Part shown: piece by piece, positions 51,362-61,100 of the stretch
Numbering within the stretch: position 1 is the stretch's first letter
Layout: each line of letters starts with the position of its first letter
Origin: Paenibacillus sp. GM2
GTDB lineage: Bacteria; Bacillota; Bacilli; Paenibacillales; Paenibacillaceae
Length of the DNA: 64,000 nucleotides
Direction: 5' to 3'
Assembly (NCBI RefSeq): GCF_900069005.2
Contig: NZ_LN831275.1
Span: 105,472 to 169,471 of the forward strand
Position numbers and translations under genes: made by a program
The notes under the pieces: generated by a model
Told to the model about the DNA's origin: nothing
What the model saw: the letters and a program-made list of their open reading frames with translations, nothing else
Databases searched by the model: none

Positions 51362-52585
51362 ATGGCTATTATCAAGAGCATTCGTAGTATTCGTACTCGG
51401 TCAGATGGAAGCTGGACTATCGTTCAGGTGAATACCAGTCAGGATGGGTTATACGGTATTGGCTCAGCTTCTGATTTATATAATCCTGAGGCCGTAGTTC
51501 AAGTGATCGAGCAGTTATTTGCCCCCTTGTTGATAGGAAGGGATACCTCTCAAATCGAGGATATTTGGCAGACCATGCAGCACAGTGGATACTGGCGCAG
51601 CGGTTCCGTAACGCAAACGGCGATCAGCGCCATCGATATGGCGCTCTGGGATATTCTCGGCAAGGAGGCCGGACTGCCTGTCTATCGATTGCTAGGCGGA
51701 CCAGCCCGGTCTGCGGTTCCCTGTTATGGACACGCATCCGGAGAATCCGTCTCGGAGCTGATAGAGAGTGTGCAACGATACCTGGAGGACGGATATTCCG
51801 TGATCCGCTGCCAGCTTGGCGGTTATGGAGGCGGGGGATTCGTTCAGGGAAGCGAAGCGAGACTGCCGGAGAAAGCCTGGATACAAGGCCGTTTTTTCGA
51901 TGAACAGGCCTACCTGCATTCCGTTCCGGCGATGTTCGAACAGCTTCGGCTTGAATTTGGCAGTGGACTCGGATTGACACACGATGTCCATGAGCATTTA
52001 TCGCCAATTACCGCGATCCAGTTGGCCAAACGACTCGAACCCTATTCTCTTTTCTTCCTGGAAGATGCCCTGCCGCCTGACCAGCTTGGCTGGTATCGCC
52101 AGCTTCGCACCCTAAGCTCGACACCGCAGGCAGTAGGCGAGCTGTTCACGAATCCTCAAGAATGGCTTCCCCTCGTACAGGAACGGCTTATCGATTTTAT
52201 CCGTATGCGGATATCCAAGGCAGGTGGCATTACGGCCTGTCGCAAAATCGCTGCGGTCTGCGAGGCCTTTGGCGTACGAACCGCCTGGCAGGAAGGAGGA
52301 GAGAATGATCCGATAAATCAGGCTGCCGCCGTACACTTGGATCTGGCCATTTGGAATTTCGGGATTCAAGAAATCAATCATTTCCACGAAAAAGAACTTG
52401 AAGCCTTCCCCGGACATATCCGGCGAATAGGCGGGTACCTGTATCCATCCGATAAGCCGGGGCTTGGCATTGAGCTTGATGAGACGAAGCTGAACCGTCT
52501 GCGGCAGAAGGATTGGGAATGTTCAAGCTACCACCGACCATACCCTCTGGACCGCAAGGCAGACGGCACTATCGTTCGGCCATAA
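51362..52585 (+). CDS. RspA/ManD-like enolase-superfamily dehydratase
   Basis: This 407-residue member of the mandelate racemase/muconate lactonizing family has an N-terminal capping domain (to about 125) and a barrel. Metal ligands and signature are visible: LTHDVHEHLSPITAIQLAKRLEPYSLFFLEDALPP, then AVGELF and FIRMRISKAGGITACRK. In mannonate dehydratases the later motif carries a histidine (HGPGD); here it reads WQEGGENDPINQ, so the substrate may not be mannonate. AAGGAGG precedes the ATG at 51362, which is preferred over the frame from 51311. It is followed by an SDR gene 25 bases on; sugar-acid catabolism is likely. Confidence 0.85.
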   Translation: MAIIKSIRSIRTRSDGSWTIVQVNTSQDGLYGIGSASDLYNPEAVVQVIEQLFAPLLIGRDTSQIEDIWQTMQHSGYWRSGSVTQTAISAIDMALWDILGKEAGLPVYRLLGGPARSAVPCYGHASGESVSELIESVQRYLEDGYSVIRCQLGGYGGGGFVQGSEARLPEKAWIQGRFFDEQAYLHSVPAMFEQLRLEFGSGLGLTHDVHEHLSPITAIQLAKRLEPYSLFFLEDALPPDQLGWYRQLRTLSSTPQAVGELFTNPQEWLPLVQERLIDFIRMRISKAGGITACRKIAAVCEAFGVRTAWQEGGENDPINQAAAVHLDLAIWNFGIQEINHFHEKELEAFPGHIRRIGGYLYPSDKPGLGIELDETKLNRLRQKDWECSSYHRPYPLDRKADGTIVRP

Positions 52586-52610
52586 CATTGAACTAAGGGG
52601 GATCGTATCC

Positions 52611-53444
52611 ATGAACACAATCGCTGTAACCGGCGGCAGTGGCAAGCTGGGCTCCATTGTTGTTAAGAGACTTGAACAGGAAGGCTACTCTGTCCTTTCT
52701 ATCGATCAGCGTCTTTCCGATAGATTGTCCTGCCGCCAAATTATTGCCGATCTTACCGATATCGGGCAAGTGATAGGCGCTTTGCAACCTGCGGATGCAA
52801 TCCTGCACCTGGCCGCCATTCCCGCTCCTTTACTGCATCCACCGGCCTATATTTTCGCCAACAATGTTCTCTCCGGCTACAATATCCTGGAAGCAGCCAG
52901 ACTGCTTGGAATTCGTCAGGTAGTGCTCGGCTCCAGCGAGTCGTCCTACGGTTTCGCCTGGGCTCGCAGTTCATTCTCTCCGGACTATGTACCGCTAAAT
53001 GAGCACCATCCGCAGAAGCCGCAGGAATGCTACGGGTTGTCAAAGGTAGTCAATGAAGCGTCTGCGGCTGCCTTTAATCGTCATGGAGAGATAAATATCC
53101 TGTCGCTTCGTTTCTCCACGGTAATGACAGCTTCCGAATACGCTGCCATCGTTCCAGAACAGCCGGAGCGGTTCAAGAAAACCTTATGGAGCTATATCGA
53201 TATTCGCGATGCCGCCGATGCCTGTCTTGCTGCTCTGAGATATGAAGATCGAGCAGCAGAGTGCTTCAATATTACCGCCAATGACACCCTTAGCACCTGG
53301 CCGACGGAACAATTGCTTGAGCGATTTTATCCCGAGGTAATCAGACAGTTTGCCTTCTCGGGACGGGAAGCTCTCGTCAGCAACTCGCTCGCCAAGAGAA
53401 TACTTTCGTGGCATCCCCGTTATTCCTGGATCGATGAACGCTGA
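52611..53444 (+). CDS. NAD-dependent epimerase/dehydratase (extended SDR)
   Basis: This 277-residue Rossmann protein has an N-terminal GGSGKLG dinucleotide motif, ADAILHLAAIP, and a catalytic YGLSK (YxxxK) with an upstream SSESSYG serine block. The overall pattern fits extended SDRs such as uronate dehydrogenases or sugar epimerases; I cannot choose. AAGGGGG precedes the ATG. It forms an operon with the RspA/ManD-like gene, which suggests oxidation or epimerisation of the same sugar acid pathway. Confidence 0.85.
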   Translation: MNTIAVTGGSGKLGSIVVKRLEQEGYSVLSIDQRLSDRLSCRQIIADLTDIGQVIGALQPADAILHLAAIPAPLLHPPAYIFANNVLSGYNILEAARLLGIRQVVLGSSESSYGFAWARSSFSPDYVPLNEHHPQKPQECYGLSKVVNEASAAAFNRHGEINILSLRFSTVMTASEYAAIVPEQPERFKKTLWSYIDIRDAADACLAALRYEDRAAECFNITANDTLSTWPTEQLLERFYPEVIRQFAFSGREALVSNSLAKRILSWHPRYSWIDER

Positions 53445-53473
53445 ATCCCAAGTACTGTATTACGTTCATCTAT

Positions 53474-53522
53474 AAAACAAACCCGTGAGGGGTAAACAGC
53501 GCGTAACGTTGTCCCCTCACGG
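53474..53522 (-). terminator. Terminator after GH43 gene
   Basis: CCGTGAGGGG (53483-53492) pairs perfectly with CCCCTCACGG (53513-53522). On the minus strand it is followed by GTTTGTTTT; on the plus strand it may also slow the SDR transcript. Confidence 0.75.
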
Positions 53523-53561
53523 ATTGATCCTTCTCCACTCGTCGATGAAATTTATGTTCGT

Positions 53562-54884
53562 CTAGTCCTCCAAGGAATGAATCAGCAAACCCGAAATAGA
53601 AATGTCGCCGTTGCCTCCCGACCATCGGATTCTATTCTTGCTCCCCGGCTCCAGTCTGACTGTCAAACTCGTATAACCTGTATATTCATCGCTGCCGCCT
53701 GTGGAAAGTGCGTTTACCAGAGAATAGTCCCGGCCATTCACGATTAAACGCAGCTTGGCCAGCCTCTCTGCAGTGGCATACATGACAGCCACCTCGAACC
53801 GCCCTCCTATTCCACCATCCACTTCATCCCACTGGGCATAAGCTTCCGGGGCTTGCAAGCCAATGATCACCTTGGTTCCGTCATCAAGCGTGAGTAGCGA
53901 TGCTCCTCCACCAATCAGGCACGCAGAAGTGCCATATGCTTGGGAACTGCGATTTGGCGAAGCCGCTGCTCCAGCCAGGCTCACTCCTTCGCGAGTCTGT
54001 ATGACCACGCTAATCGAGCCATCCTGCTCAAAATGAAGCTCATCAATGCATACGCTTCTCAACGTTCCTTCTCCGGAGATATCCTGGTTGTGATAGAATA
54101 AATACCATTGCCCCTTAAATTCAACTACTGAGCCGTGTGTCGTCGAACAGCCTGTGGGCTCTAGGAATATCCCTTTATAAGTCCACGGGCCAAGCGGATT
54201 TACGCTCACAGCATAACGCATACGGTTATTGCCTGCAAAATTATCCGCATAGGTCAAATAATAAAGGCCGTTCCTTTTGAATACCCAAGCTGCTTCATGA
54301 AAGTCCTCCAACCCTTCCATGAGCTTCATGTCTCCTTGGATTGCCATCATGCTCTTATCAAGCTCGCCGCCCTCACAAACTCCACCGCCTCCATAGTATA
54401 TATAAGCGCGGTTGTCGTCATCGACAAATACCGCCGGGTCGATCATTGCAAAACCACCAAGCCCCCCAATATATCCTTGATCGGTAAAATCACTTGCCGG
54501 TTTCGTACTGGTCGCTACGCCAATCCTCCAGGTGTCATTCCAATTCGTCCCACTGGGGTGCGGATAATAGAAATAATAAGTGCCATTCTTGTAAGCGCAG
54601 TCCGGGGCCCACATGAATCCCCCTTCCGGCCTTCCCCAGCTTACTTCCTCTGAACTAAGAATCTCTCCTTCATCCTGCCAATCCACCATATTCGCCGACG
54701 AAAAAACATGATAGCGATCCATCAGATCGCACCCCCTGGCAGGATCGGTATCGTGTGAAGCATAGATGTAAATCCGGCCGTCGTCCCACACATGTGCCGA
54801 AGGATCGGCCGTATAAATGGAAGTAATGACCGGATTCACTGAGGTTGATTTGCCATAACGTATTGGCATTGTATTGTTGCCCAT
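53562..54884 (-). CDS. GH43-family glycoside hydrolase with C-terminal carbohydrate-binding domain
   Basis: This protein of about 440 residues has a five-bladed GH43 propeller with all three acids: base D27 in TADPSAHVWDDG, D149 in MIDPAVFVDDD and acid E197 in DFHEAAWVFKR. The C-terminal about 130 residues look like a CBM6-type beta-sandwich (GGIGGRFEVAVMYATAERLAKLRLIVNG). No signal peptide, so it acts on imported arabino- or xylo-oligosaccharides. ATG at 54884 has AGGGAGG upstream; the frame to 54908 is less likely. Confidence 0.9.
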   Translation of the reverse strand: MGNNTMPIRYGKSTSVNPVITSIYTADPSAHVWDDGRIYIYASHDTDPARGCDLMDRYHVFSSANMVDWQDEGEILSSEEVSWGRPEGGFMWAPDCAYKNGTYYFYYPHPSGTNWNDTWRIGVATSTKPASDFTDQGYIGGLGGFAMIDPAVFVDDDNRAYIYYGGGGVCEGGELDKSMMAIQGDMKLMEGLEDFHEAAWVFKRNGLYYLTYADNFAGNNRMRYAVSVNPLGPWTYKGIFLEPTGCSTTHGSVVEFKGQWYLFYHNQDISGEGTLRSVCIDELHFEQDGSISVVIQTREGVSLAGAAASPNRSSQAYGTSACLIGGGASLLTLDDGTKVIIGLQAPEAYAQWDEVDGGIGGRFEVAVMYATAERLAKLRLIVNGRDYSLVNALSTGGSDEYTGYTSLTVRLEPGSKNRIRWSGGNGDISISGLLIHSLED

Positions 54885-54911
54885 ATTATTTTTGTCCTCC
54901 CTGTGCAAGAC

Positions 54912-55079
54912 TCATTGACTCATTCTAAGCATAAGCCCGGCACTGATGCTGCACCATAAGACGATATTAAATTTGCTAGGGAATACCGATAGAAATATGC
55001 AAGAAATGCTTATAAAAGAGCAGGCAATGGCCAACACAATACCCATTAAGAAGGATATCCACCAATATAAAAAGCTCAT
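54912..55079 (-). CDS. Doubtful 55-aa hydrophobic frame
   Basis: Starting MSFLYWWISFLMG, this short frame would encode two membrane helices and ends 27 bases before the GH43 start. It has no real ribosome site, and its ATG lies inside the terminator stem of the GH101 gene. It may be a vestige or chance. Nothing else is seen in 54885-55065. Confidence 0.2.
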   Translation of the reverse strand: MSFLYWWISFLMGIVLAIACSFISISCIFLSVFPSKFNIVLWCSISAGLMLRMSQ

Positions 55080-55140
55080 GATTGCTTCATAGCACCGCAG
55101 AGAGTGTCTCTCTACTTCACTTAGAACAATCATGAGCTTT
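55066..55140 (-). terminator. Terminator after the giant GH101 gene
   Basis: A perfect 14-base stem (AAAGCTCATGATTG at 55071-55084 against 55127-55140) encloses 42 bases and is followed on the minus strand by TTTAT, with the stem's own A/T ends extending the tract. Confidence 0.75.
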
Positions 55141-55178
55141 CACTATATTCATTAATGCCAGTTCTTTCCTATGACGAT

Positions 55179-58100
55179 CTACTTAGCCTGCTCCAAATGC
55201 TGCAGCAATCTTGTTAACAGCACAGCAGCTTCTGCACGAGTCAGATTGCCATTCGGATGAAGCTTATGGTCTGGCGTACCTTGCATCAAGCCAGCCTGAA
55301 TGCTAATCGCCAATGCTTCTTGGGACCATTTACTGACTTGAGCGGCATCCTTGTACTTGGCAAGAATATGATCAGCTGTATCGCTCAGCTTGATAGACTT
55401 GCCTTCCAATTCAAGCACCCGCATCATAATTACAGCCGTCTCTTGTCGTGTAATGGACTTCATCGGCTCGAATTTATTGCCTGCATACCCCTTAATCAGT
55501 CCTGCCTGAGATGCAGCAGCAATATCATCCGTATACCACATGTTATCGGCTACATCCAGGAATGATGTGGAACCGCCCGGCTTAAGATCCAGTGCACGTG
55601 CAAACATGGCTGACAGCTCTGCACGAGATACGGTCTTGTTCGGTGCGAATTCGGTAGCCGAGATTCCCTTAACGATCCCACGCCTTACCAGTTCATCGAT
55701 CTCCTTGCTTGCCCAATGACCCACGGTATCTGCAAATGGCTTAGGCTTATCTGTGCCTGGGTCTGGCTTCGTATCCGGATCCGTTTGCTGTCCGGGGTCC
55801 GGCTTCTGCCCCGGCTCTGGCTTCACCTCCGGGCTTGGGTTCACCACGGGATCCGGTCTTGGCTCCGGATCTGGCGTCACGGTGTTACGCTTAACATTGA
55901 CCGTAGCAACAGCTTTAATGGCTGTTCCATTCACAGCGCCTTCCACTTGGAAGGAACCTTCCTGCGCATACTGGGATGGATCGATAGCGTTCCAGGTAAC
56001 TGCAACTTCCTTCGTCTGATCGTTCTCGTAAGTCGCTTTTACGGTTTCGGGAAGTACTGGTGCAATGCCTACTCGCGTATCCACGGTTACAGGATCTATC
56101 TTCACAATGCCTGCGCTCGGAATAAGCTGCTTGATGGCTTGCTCAAGTACGACTCTTGATTCATCAATCAGCGCTATGGTAGCGGCCGGATCTTTCATTA
56201 CTGCAATTGCTTTATCCAATGCAGCGGTTAGCGTCGCCCAGGATTCAGGCTTGTAATCCTTGCTATTCAGCTTGCCAGCGCGATCAATCACTTGCTGAAG
56301 CAGCGTCTTGGAATAGTCGATTCCATAACCTTTAATATAGAAGTTATCCAGGATCAATGCACAGTCCGAGGTTGCCTTCTCTTCTCTCTTGGATACTAAT
56401 TTGAAAAGAACCTGATAGTCATCTTGCTCGCCTGTTGTAAAGATCTGCTTGAACTCTATATAACCGCCGTCCTTGCCAGGCTTGTTCCCCGGATTAGGCA
56501 GATGCTCAAGCTGTTCTTGCAGCACCACTTCACCTGTAGAGCGAGATTGCACAAGGACCTCATAGTCGGCCAGGTTCTCCAAGGTGTAGATGAAGCCTAG
56601 TTCGTACTCTTGGTTCGGCTGCAGCTTCACACCGGCTTCATTCGACTTTATCAATCTGCCTACATCGGTCTCGTTGATCTTCAAGGAATTCTCTCCGTCA
56701 AGAACCCATGTCATCACTGGACCAACTTTCTGTTCCGATGGTTTCACAACCGGGTTGTTGTCGAGAGCATTACTGCGATCGGACGCGATATGAATCTTTC
56801 TCGAGCCGCCGCCATACTCGAATGGTCCCCAACCCTCATAGACATTTTCAAAATCTTCGTAAACAACATATCCCTTATTCGTTACATCGTCCTCAACTGT
56901 GATATGCTGCCAGATGCGAACATCATCATACGATACTGTGCCCGCCCCAGCTTCAGCTACAAGCTTAACGGTAGCTTCGGTTACCCCTTCAGGCACATGG
57001 AACTCTACACTCATTCGTTGCCATGTCGTGTTCACATACTTGAAGGAGGTTTGATGGGAACCATCTGCACCCGTGACTTCATTCGTGTATGTCTCATCGC
57101 CGATCACAACCTGAATGCCGGATTTTCTTCCCTTCTGCGTCTGTGTCCAGACACCAACCGTGTAATCCTGACCCGGGATTAATCCCGTTATCCTCTGCGA
57201 GATCTCTCCGGCTTGACTGCCGACCTCAGCATATCTGTTCCAATTGGAATTCGTCATTTCCTTGCTAATATCGTATTCAGCATCGCCTTGCACCGTTTTG
57301 ATTTTGATATGATTCGTGTCATCCACTGTCCAGGAGCCTGGCACGTTAAATCGCTCCGAGTTAAACGCAAAGTCCTTGATCAGACTGCCTGCACCCCAAT
57401 CCTGTGCGCTTGGCACAAGCTTCTCTGCGTCAGCAGATGCCGGATACAATACATAAGGCTTATTTTTAGCTGCCCGATCAATCGTTATCGTACCATTAAC
57501 TGCGTTAATCGTATCCACCAATACCTTGCCTTGTTGTGTCAGCTCATACATATTGAATTGCTTCACATCTTTGAATTCATTCGTCAACTGCCAAGTCGTC
57601 TCCTTGCCAGTTGTATTCCAATGGTACAGCTTCGCACCTTCGTTCATACCTAACACTTTATTGGTACGAACATCCCATACCCATGGAATCAATGAGTTCG
57701 CCTCGCCTGTATGACGAACTGATTCATCTGTTGTCGTTCCGGTATCCTTCCAGGAAGAAATCAGTTTGCCGTCTTTGGATAATTCGATCTTGCCGTTTCC
57801 CTTGTTACGTTTGGAGGTGACCCCATCCTCATAAGTGACTTGGTCCGTCTCATGCTTCAGAACACCAAAATGCTGCATATATTTCGTTGGCAGTACTTCG
57901 TTAAAAAATACGGTTACCCCCTGCTGCAGATCAGGCTTGGAATCGCCCCATGTGGTCACCCCAGGAATTTTCTGACCTTTATACAGCGCTTGACCAACGA
58001 AGATATCGAGATTATTTTTCACCATTCGGGATAACGTGCTGTTATTTCCTTTGTTCGGATAACCCAAGTCCGGACCCCAGTGTACAAAATCTACACCTGG

Positions 58101-61100
58101 CTCAAGCGGACCTGCAAACTCTGTTCCTACCTTGAGGCCCAGGTCATTTGCATATTGCAACAGCTTATGTGCATTGTAGTCATTGCCTGTATACACATCA
58201 ATATAATAGAAATCGAGGGCGGGATCGTTAGGGTTATTCGGATCTTTTGTCAGGTTGTACAGACTCTCAAATCGAGCCTTCAGGTCACCGCTCAATACAT
58301 CCTTCGTCTGATCTACGTAATACGCCGTATCAATCCAATCCCAGCCCTTGCCTAACTTATCCGTTGCTGGTCCGTTCGCAGTAGCTCCATTAAGATTCGA
58401 GTAGTTCAATTCGTTCGCATCAAGATGATACTCTGTGGCATTGATATGCACACCGACCCGCAGATTATACTTATCCCCTTCATCGATCAGATAGTTAAAG
58501 TCTTTCAGTCCACCTTGCCGTACACCGATGTTGGAGTACGATGGAATGTCATCATCATGACCTTCGGCTTGATAGCCCTTATGAAGGATCATTTGTCCGA
58601 ATCCGTCCGTATAGTTATACAGCACTTTGCCTGTATCTAACGAATTCAGGAATGTATCATTCGCCTGGCTGGCAAAATTGAAAGCAATATACATCATGCT
58701 GTTCTTCATATCCTCAGCACCATATGGCTCGACAAATATTGTCTTGCGATAAGCTACCACAGCATCCTGCCAATCCGTCTTGCCATCCCCATTTTGCTCT
58801 TCCGTAATTACAACCTCATACCAAGGCAGCGCTTCGGTTTCATTGCTTTGACTATGACGATATGTCCATGTTCCAGGCTTAACGCTGATCTTGTTCACAA
58901 GCGGCTTCTTCTCTGTTGTTACAATCATCTTGTTGCCGCTGCTGATGACGTTATTTTCGACCGCAATCCCCAAACCGTTGGCACTTGCCATCGTCATTGT
59001 TGCGCCAAATGTGCCCGCTTGCTTCATCTTTAACATATCATCGACAAGCTCCTCCGAGATGCCATGCCATTCACCGTTGGATTTATTCCATGCATAGGTT
59101 GCGCTATCCATGGAGCTATCCACATAGATCAAAGAGCTGTTCAATTGTATGGATCTAACGAGAACATCTTTGCCTTCCTTAATATTCGTAACCTCAAAGC
59201 GCACCACGTGGCTCTCTTCAATCTGGAGCTGTGCGGTAATCTCTACGCCAATCTCTTCAATATTCATCGTGTACTCGTATTTATGCTCAGCGACCTTCTT
59301 CGATGTCGTCTGCGGCTTATACTCGGTGTTATTAATAATCAGCGTATTCGTCTGCTCCATTCCTGTAGAGATCGTACGATCACCCAGCTGATAATTGGCA
59401 ATCCCCGGGAAGTCTTGATACAGTGTAACGGTCAAGCCATCTTTGGTGATCGTATCCGTGTCCGAGGTTAATTGAAGCTTCGGCATCGACTCTATTTCAA
59501 CGATCTTCAGATTGCTGACCGTCATTGTCTTGCCGCCATACCAGGATCGAAGACCAAACCAGCCTGCTTCTTGGGTAATTTCCTCATCCGTTACAGATCC
59601 CATATCTGTCTTAACACCTTCTGAGTCCGTAATGCTAAAGGATACGGTGTTGCCTGCCAGACGAAGTTCAACCTTATAGGATGAAGCGGCCTTCATCTCA
59701 TAAGCAACCGGGAATTTGGTTTCATTTCCGTTCGCATACAGCATCCATTTCCCGTTGATATCATGAATGATGGACACATAACGCTCGCTATCTAGTCCAC
59801 GCAATACGAACCCATAACGACCGCCATCAGCGCCTGGCGTTGCACTCGTTTGGAAGTCAAACGCAACCCGCTGATTAGCAACCTTGGGACTCGCTTTATC
59901 TGCCATTAACGCAACGCCCGGCATGTTAACCTGGACAAAGTCCTTCCCGCTATTCAACACCTCTGCCTTGCTCTCATCAAGAGCAACCCAGCTCGGAGTT
60001 GTGTAATCCGGAATATAGATTCGAATTTCCTCTACGGTAATCGCATCGATGCTAACCTGAATCTCTCTGGTTCCCGGGTTGTAAATGCCAAATGCTCCCT
60101 GCTGTAATCCATCTGCCGATGCACTGCCTACCCATGTCCCATTTACATATAGACTCCATTCATTCTCAATCAGCTGTACACGGATCAGGTACTCTTTGCC
60201 ACCCTCGAGATTAGGTGCCGTTCCAATCACCGTCTTGCTGCCGCTACCATCAAGCTGAGAAACCCACTTGCCACTATCCTGATAAATCGTTGTATTCCCG
60301 ATTTTCACACCGGCAACGCCGTCAGCGACCTTCATCTTCACTTGGTATTCACCGTTAGCGATGGGTTGAACAGCCTGGTTCATCGCTGCCGTCGAAGCTG
60401 CAATTGTACCTTGCAGGTATCCATCAGCAACTTGCTGTTCACCAAGTCCTGTCCAATTCAGATCTGTAAGACTCTCATAATACTCTTCATAGATTATCTT
60501 ATCCGATGCAATGTTCGTATCCAGCTCAGGGAATTGTTCCGTAAAGAGAATATTATCAACATAGATTTGGCCTTCAGCAATAATGCCGAAGCCGCCCAGC
60601 CCGAATTGAGTCCCTGCCGGCAGGTCAGCATGCAATTCCGCACCATTGATGCTCAATGTGATGGAAGAGTCTGTATATTGCAAACCTACTTTGTTCCATG
60701 CACGCACTTTAGGGGTTGAATCGTTTGCCTTCACCGTGACCAGATCAATGCTGTTCGCACTCTGCTTCAGCACCCACTTCCCATCCTCATAGCGGATGGC
60801 AGCATGGTCGCCAATCGTGAATCCGATCGCCGTCGTTGTCGGCTTCACTTCTAACATGTACGTAGCGCTTGGCAACTGTGGCGCATCCAGATTCCAGGCC
60901 TCGCCATTCATATTCGTCAGATGCAAAATGCGATTGCTGCCTTCAGCTACGATAGCTGCTGTTGCGTCACTCCACCTGCCTGTGATCCCTTCTTGAAAAT
61001 CATTGCTGTATTGAACAATCTGTTCAGGCTCAATGATCTGATTCGTATACTGCAAATTATCGATATATAATTCCACCGTGCTGCGAATGCGCATACCAAA

